From: Chinchilla lanigera
Taxonomy: Eukaryota; Chordata; Mammalia; Rodentia; Chinchillidae
Reading direction: 5' to 3'
Assembly (NCBI RefSeq): GCF_000276665.1
Contig: NW_004955434.1
Location: forward strand, 20,805,562 to 20,869,561
DNA: 64,000 nucleotides
The notes beneath the pieces were generated by a model, which searched no databases, was not told the origin of the DNA, and was given only the letters and a program-made list of their open reading frames with translations. This document shows positions 11,391-22,237 of this stretch, piece after piece. Each line of letters starts with the position of its first letter. The stretch's first letter is position 1. Position numbers and translations under genes: made by a program.

Positions 11391-11999
11391 CTTTAATACG
11401 TGAACCCTGGTGGGAATGCACACACATACACGCGTGTCGACACACACCTCTCATCACCAATGCAGCAACCACGTCAGAACAAACACATACTGCCCTCAAA
11501 AGATGGGTAATTCAGTAGACCCAGTGTAATGTGAACAGAAGAGACCCTGGTAACTACAAGACAGAATTTTTTAAAGTTTGGATCAAGAAACCTTGTGAAT
11601 TCACAAATATTCTATGGAATTTACCTGTACATGTGTTCTTCCTGGGTAGAAAAACCAATGGATTAAATTAAATTAATTATCAGAGGCCTGATAATTAGAT
11701 TAATCAGACAACAAAATGGCCATGAACTACTAGACTAATAAGAGTGTTACAGGCGTGAGACAGCATTTCATTCACAAGTTATAGAAGACTGTGTCTATTA
11801 ATCCTACATTCTAATACCAACAGTGACCAGTAACGGCAAGCACAGACTATCTACCTAAAGTATCCGCTTCCGGTGATCATGAAACTTGCAAAGGTATTTT
11901 AATGAGAAGTGGGGAACGTTTATCATAACTGTACACATTTTGAAGACGTGGGAACAGCAAGCTATCTATACCCTTGTTTATCCATTTTTCCAATCATTT
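11391..11999. other. Unclassified, with a short CA-rich patch
   Basis: Contains a short imperfect CA-rich patch near 11418-11446 and an AT-rich block near 11660-11700. No family recognised. Confidence 0.4.
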
Positions 12000-12410
12000 T
12001 TCACTCATTTGTTCAGCAAGTACATATCAATAGTCAGCATTCTAGGCATTTGGAACACAGCAGTGGCCTGAGCCGTCCCATTTTCGCGGCATTATCCTTG
12101 CAAGAGAGGTCAGGTAGAGGACTATATCTACCACCGCTTTGGCAGAAAGAGCTACAAAGGACATTGAATGAGTGAAGCTCAGGGAGTGGCAGAAAACGCT
12201 GACCTAGTACGGTGGTCAGGAGGGTCTCGGACGAGGTCACTCGAGAAGGCCTGAAGAGGGGGACTGGGAGCCCCGTGGATAAAGAGGCTGTGGTGGGAAC
12301 CGTGGCTGGAGCGAGGAGCCCCTGAGACATCAGGTGAGGGCGTGGTAGGATGAAGAGCAAGGCACCGATGTCGGCCCTGGGGGGCCTTGTACATCCTCTG
12401 ATGGAGCGTT
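12000..12410 (-). mobile_element. L2 LINE 3' end, antisense
   Basis: Reversed L2 3' end: 'tcactcatttgttcagcaag' (the 3' tail), 'gcattctaggcatttggaac', 'acagcagtgg', 'ggtggtcaggagggtctcgg' and 'acgaggtcactcgagaaggc'. It includes the true 3' tail of the family. Confidence 0.75.
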
Positions 12411-13300
12411 CTGTGCAAACAGATGAGTTGATCTGTCAGCCTGGGGGGCAATTTTATTTTCCTCTTCCATGGATTAGGGAAGATATTCCAATGCTAATTT
12501 TCTTATGTGTGGGACATTTAAATTTTTTCTCACTCATATTCTGGCTGAGGATATTTTGGTTACCAAGAAATAGCTCATATTTCAGCCTCAGTGCAATTCA
12601 TTTATAAATGATGGTATATTTTTAAAAACTCACTAAATCCCACGGTAATTTCAGTGTTTTCAAAAGTCGTAAAACTGCAAGCATGCTCACTGCTCACCAG
12701 ATGGCAGCACAACAGCTGGGAGAGGAGGCTTCCCGTGTCCCTCGCCCCCTCTTTCCAAGGACAGCACCAGGCAGTCATGGATGCTGGACCATGGACTGTG
12801 CAGTGTGTGAAACTCTTACCTTCCCACATTGCTATTCTGGGATCTTCACCGAGACCTGGAGCCCCATGTTAAATTTAACCCATTCAGGAAGCTGTCATGG
12901 AGAAGCTTCCAAGACACTGCACTGTCTTCTAAACTCAGAAATGCTAAGCTTGAATACTAAGTGTGGCTTGATACCTGGTGCTGGCAACCTTTATTGTAAA
13001 AAAAAAAAAAAAGGTATCAATGATGGATAAACTCTTAAACAAAAAAACAAACAAAAAAATCAAGGGTAAGGAGATGAATCAGCAATACATATAAAAACCA
13101 TCATGGAGACTTTGGAGTTTCTACAGGGCTTGGATTCTCAACACTCTGTTAGGTAATTGAGCATCAGCACTTCTACCATCAGGGGCCTCACGGATTGTTT
13201 TTACTTGTGTGCCTGTCGCTTCAAAGGGATTCATATTCTCTTCCTTCATCCTAGGCTCCCCCACCTCCAACTGAGAAATAGATAGGGTTCGTCAAGAATG
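12411..13300. other. Unclassified, contains a CTCF-like motif
   Basis: No known family apart from A-runs near 12997-13012 and a CAAAA-type A-rich patch at 13038-13060. Open frames at 12602-13030 overlap on both strands and have no domain. Confidence 0.4.
12691..12709 (+). promoter_or_regulatory. CTCF-like binding motif
   Basis: The sequence tgctcaccagatggcagca matches the alternative CTCF core CCACCAGATGGCAG with one mismatch in the core. Motif directionality is plus. Match by eye only. Confidence 0.45.
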
Positions 13301-13318
13301 CTGTGTGTGTGTATTTTT

Positions 13319-13412
13319 TTTTTTTTTTTGGTTTTTCTCCAGTACCAGGAATTGAACTCAAGACCTTGCACTTGCCAGGCAGGCGCTGTGCCGCTGAGCT
13401 AAATCCCCAGCC
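13319..13412 (-). mobile_element. ID-type SINE, antisense, with TSD
   Basis: T-run, then 'accaggaattgaactcaaga', 'gccaggcaggcgctgtgccg' and 'agctaaatccccagcc'. Flanked by an 18-base perfect repeat, ctgtgtgtgtgtattttt, at 13301-13318 and 13413-13430. The TSD is partly a GT microsatellite, but its length and exact match to the element edges make it convincing. Confidence 0.93.
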
Positions 13413-13430
13413 CTGTGTGTGTGTATTTTT

Positions 13431-13924
13431 AGGACATCATTACATAATTTTTTAAACAAAGCACTATTTGGTCCAGTCAGGAAAATTATGGTGTGTCACA
13501 TTTATGTAGACTATGAGAGTCTAGCAATTTAAATCGTCAGTTATTTGATAGATTTCAGTATAGGCTGAGATAATTTCAATGCAAACTGTGGAGAGGAATG
13601 TTGGGTGTTGCGTAGATGAAATTCTTGGCCTGGAGAGCCTGTCATGGCAGGGAGCCTTGTTCTGCCTCTTCCCACCTCAGATCTGGAACCAGGAAGCCAA
13701 CCCAGATGTTGCCTCATTAATCCTGAGGTGAATTGTTAGTGCAAAGTGGAAATGATCCTGGGTAAGTAGGATGTTATAAAAATATTCCCATTTGCTCACA
13801 TCACCAGTGCACTCTGGATGTGCCCGGTGAAAGCTCACGGCTTGTAAATGCATTTCAGTGCTCTGAGTTCCAGCTTATTCCCCATAGAAAGTTATCCTTT
13901 TTGTCAATATACGCCTTCTGAATT
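13431..13924. other. Unclassified, no gene seen
   Basis: No repeat family recognised and no open frame of note. Confidence 0.4.
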
Positions 13925-14050
13925 TGATATAAAGCACTTCAAATATGTAGAATACAGATAGAGATATTTCTAACACCTTTGTGCCCATCCCCAGATTTAA
14001 CAAAGCTCAGCATTTTCTATATTTGCCCTAAGGTCCTTTTTATTAGATCA
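13925..14050 (-). mobile_element. Possible old L1 3' UTR fragment, antisense
   Basis: 'acacctttgtgcccatcccc' and 'agatttaacaaagctcagca' followed by 'ttttctatatttgccc' resemble a reversed old-L1 3' UTR block ('caccatgtacccatcaccc ... attcaacaattatcaacatt'). The match may continue weakly to about 14230. Confidence 0.5.
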
Positions 14051-14568
14051 AGGCATCAAGAAAAAGAAATGAGGCTATTTTGGCCTTCTCTATTGGTACA
14101 TGCCTAGTTAGGAGCTTTTATATTTTGTGGAAATTCCAGCGCTAAGTTGCTGTAACTCAAGAGTAATCATACATTATGTTTCTCGAAAACTCTAAGAACA
14201 CATAGGTCTCAAGGATTCTCATGTTACTCTAAACCAAAAGCCAAAACCAAAGTACATGTTAAAGAAACTATTGAAATGAATTGTTTTTTGGAAGGAATAA
14301 TTCATGGCAGAGACATTGGCCTGGATTCAGTTATTAACTAGCACGTGATACATGGACAGGGCAGGATTCTGTGAGAGGCAATCTCTGACTCGTTTGGAAT
14401 CCCTGATGTATTCCCTGATGGAATTCTATGTTATAGGATAACAAAAACATACTTACAAACAAAATGGCACACCAATATTACCTGTACTACATATACGCTA
14501 TCTAATCTCCTGTCCCTTTTCATGTAATTGTGAATTATTCATGAAGAAGAAAAAGGCTTCCAGTTGTC
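14051..14568. other. Unclassified, no gene seen
   Basis: AT-rich sequence with no family recognised beyond a possible weak continuation of the preceding L1 fragment. Confidence 0.35.
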
Positions 14569-14985
14569 TTAGTTACTTTTCTCTTGTTTCTGGGACAAAA
14601 TATCCAACACCCAAAATTAAAGAGGAAAGATTTATTTAGCTTGCAGTTTGTAGAGGTTTCAGTCCATACTCGACTGGTTCCAAGGCAGGGTGACATGGCA
14701 CAGGGCAACAGCTCATGGCGTTGGAAGACAGCAAAAGTGACAAGAGCAAAAGGGGGAGCAAGCCTCTTTCTGTCGCTTCTATTGTATCCAGTCTACGGGG
14801 ATTAGGGCAGCGCCAACCCAATCTGTGGACTGAGCCAGCAACCACCCACCCTTAATCCCAGCACCCTTAATCTCCACATTGCACACTCTAGATTTAGCCA
14901 CCTCTGAAAAAGCCCTATGACTGCATGAAGCTTTGGAGGGGGGACATCCAGACATAAATCATCACACCAGGTTAGTCTATATTTC
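14569..14985 (-). mobile_element. MaLR-type (ERVL-MaLR) LTR, antisense
   Basis: The plus strand begins 'tcttagttacttttctcttg' and continues 'gggacaaaatatccaacacc', 'gaggaaagatttatttagct' and 'gtttcagtccatactcgact', ending near 'catcacaccagg'. This is the reversed MST/MLT layout, whose sense strand ends with the 'ctttaat..tttg' polyadenylation block. No internal retroviral genes are attached, so it is a solo LTR remnant. Confidence 0.6.
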
Positions 14986-16519
14986 TTACAGTTCTGGTTA
15001 CTATTGTCGGCCGACAGATATTCTTACTCTGTCATCAGTGCATTTGGACTTGCTCACAAAAGCTGGCTGTCCAACCATTTTGTGCAGTTAGTCTATGAGG
15101 TCCGTAGCACCTCCTAATATTCTCTATAATTAGAGATATCTATTTATACCATCAAATAGTATAAATACCCAGCATTTGGTCTGTTTAACTATAAAAATAC
15201 ATGAGGAAATGCATGATGCGTTTTCCTCACTTCTTTGGGAGGGCTGTCGGGAGAGCTGCACCGAGGGCTGTGGTTCCCTCAGCAGCACTTGGGAGTAAAC
15301 AGGTGGGGGGCTTGGTTGTCCAGCTGCCTGGTGAGAGTCTAAAGAAGGGAAGCAGAGGAAAAGACTGTCCTTTTCTAGGAAAAAAGCAATCACCAATTTT
15401 AGAAATTATCCTCTGAGGCCTCAAAACTTGGATTCTCCCCCTCCCATAAGAGGTTCCTAATCCACAGAGTGGTCCCCAGCATCTGAGGAAGCCTGAATCC
15501 ATGCCATGGATACCAGGGTTCCCCGGACAGCTCTCTCCGGCAGAGAAAACCAGACGTAATCCCAGACCTTGCTCACGAGACAGGGACTTCTTGTCTGTGG
15601 ACACGCTGAGAAGGAGGGTGGTGGTCTCCATGCACCCCATGGTGCTAATAGATTGAAAATTAATTCCCTGCCACACAGCAGGGGAAAAGCTATGAGTCCC
15701 CTGTCACTGGCTGGTTTTTCACTGTGTGAGTCTTTACGAACCCAATCTGTGTGAGTGTTGAAGGAGAGGCTAGTGACGGTTCTCAGGAAAATGTGTGACC
15801 TTGAGAATCAGCCCGTGTCCATTGGACCATAGCAGGCCTCAGTGACGTAGGACAGGTGGAAAAAAAAACAGCGGAGAAGGGTCAGAAATATGAAATGGCA
15901 GCACCAACACTTAATTCAAAATTCAATTCCGTTCCAAAACGGAAATAAAGTTTAATAATTAAAAGTGAATAAGTGACTAAGAAACTAATTACCACAGAGA
16001 ACCAAATTCCTGATGTAGAAGATTAAGAAATAGAAATACCGCAAGTGGAGTGAAAGTATCAAGAAAGAGGTCAGAAGAAAGCAGGTGTGAGACGTGCAGA
16101 ACACGCGGGAGGCACATTCCCCACAGTAGTGGAGTAGAACTCCTTGGGGTAAAGATGTGGGGAGGGGAGAAGAGGAGAAAAATTAATAACAGAAAAAATA
16201 TGTTTCCCTAAACCGAAGACCATTTTGAGTCTCTAGACTAGAAAGGTTTATCTAGTCCCAAAAGAAGACACTTGACATTTTGAAATTTTCCAGTGACTTT
16301 CTAAACCTTGACGATAGTTTAAAAAAAATCTTATGCTCTTGCTGACAGAAAGCACAGATTACTCACAAAGGATGCATTCCTGTAGAGCGGAGAGTATCAT
16401 TAAGTGCTTTCCTTTAAAAATTATCTTTAAGTTGAATCTATTTTATACTAGACCATCAACTGGGTGTTTGTTTCTGTGGTAGCACAGGGCTGAATAAAAC
16501 TTATTCAAGTCTCACCGAG
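14986..16519. other. Unclassified, no gene seen
   Basis: About 1.5 kb. Part of 15.9-16.5 kb is purine-rich and may be an old LINE upstream of the L1 that follows, but I cannot show it. The 149-codon minus-strand frame at 15227-15676 lacks domains and overlaps plus-strand frames. Confidence 0.35.
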
Positions 16520-16896
16520 AGGACAAGGGTATAGGAAGAGCCAAGAAAAGGAGAAAAGAAGAAGTGTGAGGAAACTTGCCTTACCTAATATTAAAAGTTT
16601 ATAAAGCTACTGGGAACCAAACAAAACAGAGCTGGGCCAGGCACAGAGATGGTACTGCATCGCAGGGACTGTCCAGAAATAGATGCGAACGTGTGTAAGG
16701 AATTAACGTTTGACAAAGACGACATTTCATTTCAGTGAGAAAGCTTGGTTTGGCTAGGTGCAAATGTGTAGGACTGCTAACATAATGACTCTCCCACGTA
16801 GGAGAAAACAAAGCTTAATGCCCATACACATTACAAAATGAATTCCAGGTCAACTAAAGATATAAGTATAAATTATGAAATAATAAAGTACATTGA

Positions 16897-16994
16897 GGGG
16901 CTGGGGATTTAGCTCAGTGGCGCAGAGCCTGCCTGGCAAGCACAAGGTCGTGAGTTCAATTCCTGCTACCAGAAGGAAAAAAAAAAAAAAAAAG
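16897..16994 (+). mobile_element. ID-type SINE, with TSD
   Basis: 'ggggctggggatttagctca', 'gcctgcctggcaagcacaag' and 'gagttcaattcctgctacc' plus a 16-base A-tail. Flanking repeats are agtacattga (16887-16896) and agtacgttga (16995-17004), one mismatch. Inserted within an old L1. Confidence 0.92.
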
Positions 16995-17112
16995 AGTACG
17001 TTGAAATTTTTACTAGCAAGCCAGGAAATCCAGAAGGCAAAAGAAAAAGCATATATTTGACTGTGTAATTTTAAAAATTTGGATAGTGTAAGACAATAGC
17101 AAAGGAAGAAAG

Positions 17113-17202
17113 GGGCCAGGGTTAGAGCTCAGCTGCACAATGCCTACCTGGCAAGCACAAGGTCCTGAGTTCGATTCCTGGTACCAAAAAAAAAAAAAAA
17201 AA
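17113..17202 (+). mobile_element. ID-type SINE
   Basis: 'ggggccagggttagagctca', 'gcctacctggcaagcacaag' and 'gagttcgattcctggtacc' with an 18-base A-tail. A likely TSD (aaaggaagaaag-like) is blurred by the downstream AAGG-rich tract. Only 118 bases separate it from the previous ID copy; both lie in the same L1. Confidence 0.9.
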
Positions 17203-17241
17203 AGAAAGGAAGGAAGAAAGAGAAAGGAAGAGAGAAAACTG
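17203..17241 (+). repeat. GGAA/AAAG-rich simple repeat
   Basis: Purine-only tract of gaaagg/aagg units directly following the SINE A-tail, probably expanded from it. Confidence 0.7.
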
Positions 17242-17531
17242 AGACCACGGGGGCGAAATTGCTGTGTATATAAAGACAAAGAGCTAGTGTCCTTCATGTT
17301 TAGAGGCTATAGTTCTTTGTAAAAGACAGAGAACCCCATAGAAAAGTAGGCAGATAATATAGAAGTGAAATCCAAATAGAAATGACTATGATCAATCTCA
17401 TTGAATCCTCATAAAAAGAATGCAAATTAAATAAAAATTATAGGTTTAAAAATGTATTAGCATTTAATACTCTCTTAGTTTCATAAATATTGCACTGGAT
17501 ATTCTATTCAGAGATAGATGACTTGAGCCTA

Positions 17532-17570
17532 ATGTAATACATTTAATTTAATACATTAAAAATGTATTAG
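17532..17570. repeat. AT-rich inverted repeat
   Basis: The pair taatacatttaa / ttaaaaatgtatta around a short AT spacer could fold into a hairpin. The aaaaatgtattagca block also occurs at about 17449, showing a local duplication. Confidence 0.55.
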
Positions 17571-18115
17571 CAATATCTAGCAAAATTAAAATGGATGTCT
17601 GCTTTGACCACGCTGTCCAATTTGGAGAACGTTTGAAAAGTACCTTCCAGGGGCTAAACACTTACGTTACATGTGTGTAGAACTTTTGGCCTCATTGTTT
17701 TCCAGTGCTGTAAACTGGAACCAAAATGATTTTCCATCATTAAGGAATCGTTTGAATTAATTGTGGCACACCCATGGTGTGGAATATTGTGCAGCTCTTT
17801 CAAAGAATATTATATTTATACTTGGCAACTTGGGGAGCTGTCCATGATGCAATGATAAGTGAGACAACCAAGTTTCAGGACAGTATGTATGGTTTAACAA
17901 GTTTTTCACGAAATCAAAAGCTAAAGCCTCACCTGCGTCTCTGTGAGTGTGACGTTCTGTGTGAGTGTGGAGGAGGCACAGAAGCGTAGGAGTTGGAGGC
18001 TCACACAGGTCATGTCCGGAGCAAGGGAGTGAAAGGGAGGTGGAGTAGCGAGGACTTGCTTCTGTGCACATCTTTTGACAATTCTATTGATAAAAATGAC
18101 TGTGTATTAGTTGAG

Positions 18116-18830
18116 TGATAAAACATTTAAGAAGATAAAGTAAATCAAACACACAAAGATAGAGTAAAACTTCGCTAGTCTTGTATTTCTCTTCTGAAAG
18201 TCAAGCTGAAGCATTCATTTTCTCTGTTACTATAGGAGCCATTACTGATTCCTGTCCAAATCTCCCAAACAGGGGTATCTCACAGAAGGGAAAGTGCAGT
18301 CTCAGTGATTTGAGCCGTGCGACTTGCTGCTACGTGGGCAAAGTCAGAAAGAACTTTTCATAGGTCCTCAGTGTCGTCTGCGGTTAGATCTTCAGTGTTC
18401 TCCATGGCTAGTCAGACCCTTATTTCTAGCCCAAACTACTTCTTTCTGATTTTCATTTTAGGCTGATTGTACAGGTGTAGTAAACAAACAAAGCAAACAA
18501 CACTGGCTGCGAAGAACAATCCTTAGGCTTCCACAGAGGTCTCCTCTTAGTCACCCCTCTTCTGGAGTCTGGCCTTCCAGCAGAGTCTAGGGACAGGCCT
18601 GAGCTACCTGCAGTTCTTAGGTGGTGGGGTGAGGTAAGGCTGGTGGCGGGTGGTGGTGCCCTTTTCTTCTGAGGTTATGCTGATGTACAACTTTCGAACA
18701 CATCGCCTTTCTTATCTTGAGACACTTGGCAAGAACTTTACGCATCAATTCATGCGCTGACCCATCTGTAACCTTTCGAAGTGCTCTGTGCAGGGTTCTA
18801 CTGATGTGGGAGGTAGCGTGTTCCCAGAGT
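18116..18830. other. Unclassified, no gene seen
   Basis: No family recognised. Contains an AAAC-rich patch near 18481-18500 and a G/T-rich patch near 18620-18660. Confidence 0.4.
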
Positions 18831-18831
18831 G

Positions 18832-19015
18832 ACTAAGAGCCTGAGATCTGGAGCCAGACTCCAGGCTTAAGTCCGTTCTGAACCACACCATGAGCTGAGT
18901 AGCCTCACATTTGACCTCCTCTCTAACAGAGGGGAGACAGTAATACCTACCTCATCACTTTGTTGTGACATAATCTCTGTAAGATGCTTAAATATGGTAC
19001 ACTAGTCATTGTTTG
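18832..19015 (+). mobile_element. MIR SINE, sense
   Basis: Sense MIR: 'agcctgagatctggagccag', 'actccaggcttaagtccg', 'tgagctgagtagcctcacat', 'ttgacctcctctctaacaga', 'gggagacagtaatacctacc', 'tcatcactttgttgtg'. One of the clearest MIR copies in the window. Confidence 0.85.
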
Positions 19016-19610
19016 AGGCCGAACATTTATTGAGAAGTAGTTGCTTTTCTTGTACTAGTGTCTTAGACAGCTGTGCACGGAGCCACTCTTGACCCTAATT
19101 AATAGACTTTGCCATAAAGAAGAAAGGAATTATGAGTGTAACATGTTACAGTAATTTTTTATAAAATGCACTTAGCCTGCATAGTGTTAGTATCTCTGTG
19201 GCAAGGAGAAAATTTGATCTGCTTTTCCGTTTTTTGATAAATTTAAATTCTGTACATTTAAATTTATTACATCATCTAGAACAAGAATTAAATTAGTCAG
19301 TTCCCCTTGTCCGTATTCTTCTTGCAACAGGGACCCGGTGTTCCAGAGCCAGCTCACTTTTACTTACTGATGGACAGGTATATATTGTTTCTGTATTCCA
19401 AGTGTATCCTTACTGTATTTGCAAGGGACTTTGCATAGATCTTCATTACAGTAATAAATAAAAATGTTTGAGTGGAAGTTTATATATCTGACTTGGATTA
19501 ATTTTTTCGGTTTCATGAAACTTTATATTGTTTGAATTTCTGTTTAGATTATAATATGAACAAATCCGATACTGTGCTCTGGCACTACAACGGAGGGGGT
19601 CCTAGCCAGT
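19016..19610. other. Unclassified, no gene seen
   Basis: AT-rich, no family recognised. Confidence 0.4.
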
Positions 19611-19632
19611 TGCGGTCGCTAGGGGGCGCTGC
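19611..19632 (+). promoter_or_regulatory. CTCF-like binding motif in a GC-rich patch
   Basis: The core ggtcgctagggggcgctg fits the CTCF consensus (CCRSYAGGGGGCGCTR-like), with weak positions only at its 5' side. Motif directionality is plus. It sits in a short GC- and CpG-rich patch (about 19590-19675) in otherwise AT-rich DNA. Confidence 0.55.
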
Positions 19633-21314
19633 GACATTCCTCACCCTGCAGCGGGCACGTGTGCGCGTGCACACACTCAGAAAAAAGAATGAGGCTTTGA
19701 GAGGAAAAACAGATGAAACTCTCAGCAGGTTTCACATGTCAGTGCTCAGCCTGCAGAGGCAGAAAGAAGGCTTTGTTTTGGAGGCTGCACTCCTGTGACC
19801 AAGTGCTTGTGCTGCCTTCTCCTTCTCCAAAAGCTTTGCTCTGAATCCCCAGTGCATTCAGCATTTCCTCTGTAATAAGAAATAGGCCTTTTACATTACA
19901 GGATATGTATGAATAAAGGTGTGAAATATGAACCAATCATAAATATAGCGGTTTCCTCTCTAAAGGAAATATCTAGGTTTGCAAATCCAAAGACAGGTGA
20001 AAATGAGGACTTTGTCTTTTCACGTGCTTTTATTAAATCTTATGTATTTGGATGCAATTCATCGTCCTGTCGAAATCTCCCTCCCTGCCCTCTTCCTCCC
20101 CTCCCAGGCTCTTTCCTGATCTGCAGCAGGCCCTCTGTCTGCCATCCATCTGCTCTGCTCTAGAGAAGACCAGAGATTAGAGTCTGTTCCTAAATCTGTT
20201 CATGGTCTTGTTTCTCAGATGCCATTGACTCTTGCCCCATCAAAGGGCCCCCTTTTTTATTTTTCATGTCTGGATAACAAACATTTTCTTTGGCTGTCTT
20301 CCTTGTTCCCTGTTTTAAAGTGTCCTTCCAACCAAAACATATTATTACTCTTAGATGAGATTCCACTTTTTTAAATCAAGTGATACTGTTCTTCTCTGAG
20401 CAAATTTCTGCTCTGCACTTTTAAGTTGAAAGTCCTCTTTCCCCGTTTCCATGACACCACAGATGCGACCTCAAGGTCACTTTTACTTTCATTGGTTCTC
20501 GTGCTGGAATAAGGGCACAGCGCACTATGGAGACAGGAAGGTTTCCCTGAGCACGAGGAGGCTGATGAAGACGGAAGGTGCGAGGCCGGCAGTAGGTTGG
20601 TTGTGACAAAGAGCCACTTAGTGCTGGATCTCTGGCCAGGGTTTCCAGAGATTCTTCAAAGCTAGGACGTGAACGCAAGATCGCGGGCAGGATGCAAGTT
20701 CTGATGGGTCCTCACACTGAAGGACAGAGACGCTTAGTGGGACTTGCAGGAACACACAGTGGGGCTTCCTTGTCTAAAACACTTGTAGTTGTTGGGTGGG
20801 TTTTATAAAAAAGAGACACACATAGCAGCGAGTAGAATATGGTTCTTGACTCCCTAGGAGTTAATAGGTGAGTGGGGAAGGCCAAGGAATCAGTGCTGTA
20901 GGAGGGGAGGGACAGGAGGTTTAACATCTAATTCTGGACGTTGCCAGCCTCAGGCAGTTTTACTTCTAGCCCCTGGATTGATTGTTCCCAGGGACAGATG
21001 TGCCGTGGATTGTCCTGCAGCCATGGCGCTCTGCAGCCTGGGTGCTGTGAGGGTGACAGCCCCCGTCAGGGCCGCCTATTGCCTGGGATTCTTTTTCCCA
21101 AGAAATTTCATTAAGGCACGTTCAAAGTAAAAGGCCTAGCCCCCCACGGACTCTACCCCTCTGCTGCTCATGTACCTCATCTGCCAGAGAAGTGCTGCAG
21201 CCCCACCTCAAGCTCGCTTACGCGTGCTTTGAGCTTGTAAAGTTTTATCCATTAAAAAAATTATTTCTTGATATTTCCAACTTTTTAAAATGCATCCACG
21301 GGACATACTTGATT
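19633..21314. other. Unclassified, no gene seen
   Basis: About 1.7 kb. A CT-rich segment at 20065-20160 and a more GC-rich segment at 20450-21120 have no recognised family. Open frames are below 90 codons. Confidence 0.35.
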
Positions 21315-21706
21315 AATGAACAGGTAGACGGTCCTCTGAGACCTAAGAAAGAAGGACACATCCAGGATTGCACAAAGTGCAATTTATTGGGGACTTAGAG
21401 GCAGAGTCAAGTCTTTAGCTACAGCTAGACTGGTAGATCCCTATCCGTGCATGCCAAGGCAGGGAAACAGGGTTCCTATGCTAAGCTAGGCAGAGGCGGG
21501 ACATGGGACACCAAAATGTGATTGGCCGATCTCAAAAACGGTTAACCTGTCCCACAGCTATTAAGAAAAAGTGTAGAGTCAGTGGACAGCTCAGCACCTT
21601 CATCTGGCCGTCATAACTACTTCGTTCTTTCGGGCTGAGGACATGTGCCAAGGTCACCTGGTGGGCAAAATGGCAGCTGTGGTCGTGTCAAGTTGGAGTC
21701 CTACAT
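21315..21706 (-). mobile_element. Solo ERV-type LTR, antisense
   Basis: The reverse complement has LTR layout. It starts TGTAGGACTCC, carries 'ggccaatcac' (a CCAAT-type box), then a polyadenylation signal in 'ccccaataaattgcac', and ends in a CT-rich 'gtccttctttctta' segment near a terminal CA. That suggests an ERV1-like LTR. No gag, pol or env sequence lies beside it, so it is a solo LTR. A TSD was not resolved. Could have residual promoter activity on the minus strand. Confidence 0.6.
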
Positions 21707-21719
21707 GTATCATCTCTCT

Positions 21720-22232
21720 ACTCTCTTTTTAGATACATATTTAAAGAATAGAAGTCAGGGACTCAAACAGATCTGTGAACATCCATGTTCATAGGGCACT
21801 GGTCACAATAACCGCAGTGTAAACAATCCCAGCATCCATTAACAGATGAAGAGATAAACAAAATACAGTGCATACAATGAATCATCTCACTTGGCCATTA
21901 GGAGGAATGAAACTCTGACATATGTTATGATGTGGGTGAATCTTGAAAACCTTATCCTAACCGAAGTAAGGACAAAGGACCAATACCGTGTGATTCTGAG
22001 GGCATGAGGTACTTAATAGGCAAATTCATAGAGCCTGAAAGTGCAACTGAGATTCCCAGGGTGGGACAAAAAGGGGAAGAGCAGTGAGTGTGTAACACAC
22101 GAGTTTCTGCTTGGGATGATCAAATATTCCAGAAAGTGATTGTGGCAGAGGTTGCACAACATTTTGAGTGAATGTGTATGATACAACTGGAACATACAGT
22201 TGAAGTTTTGTTTTCTGTATTCACAATAAAAA
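21720..22232 (+). mobile_element. Old L1 (L1M-type) 3' end, sense
   Basis: Follows the L1M 3' region: 'cagcatccattaacagatga', 'agagataaacaaaatacagt', 'ggaggaatgaaactctgaca', 'gtgggtgaatcttgaaaacc', 'gcaaattcatagagcctgaa' and 'ggttgcacaacattttgagt', ending in an A-run at 22227-22237. Confidence 0.75.
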
Positions 22233-22237
22233 AAAAA

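Larger units (their letters stand above)
16520..18115 (+). mobile_element. Old L1/HAL1-like 3' part, sense, split by two ID SINEs
   Basis: Follows L1 ORF2 C-terminal and 3' sequence: 'taaagctactgggaaccaaa', 'ctgtccagaaatagatgcga', 'gaattaacgtttgacaaaga', then 'tgactatgatcaatctcatt', 'aaagaatgcaaattaaat', 'gtggaatattgtgcagctct' and 'gataagtgagacaac'. It is interrupted at 16897-16994 and 17113-17202 by ID elements, and contains a local AT-rich duplication at 17448-17575. Frames are fully decayed. Confidence 0.7.

Noticed and set aside
15227..15676. 149-codon minus-strand open frame
   Set aside because: No domain, and overlapped by plus-strand frames at 15201-15416 and 15569-15754.
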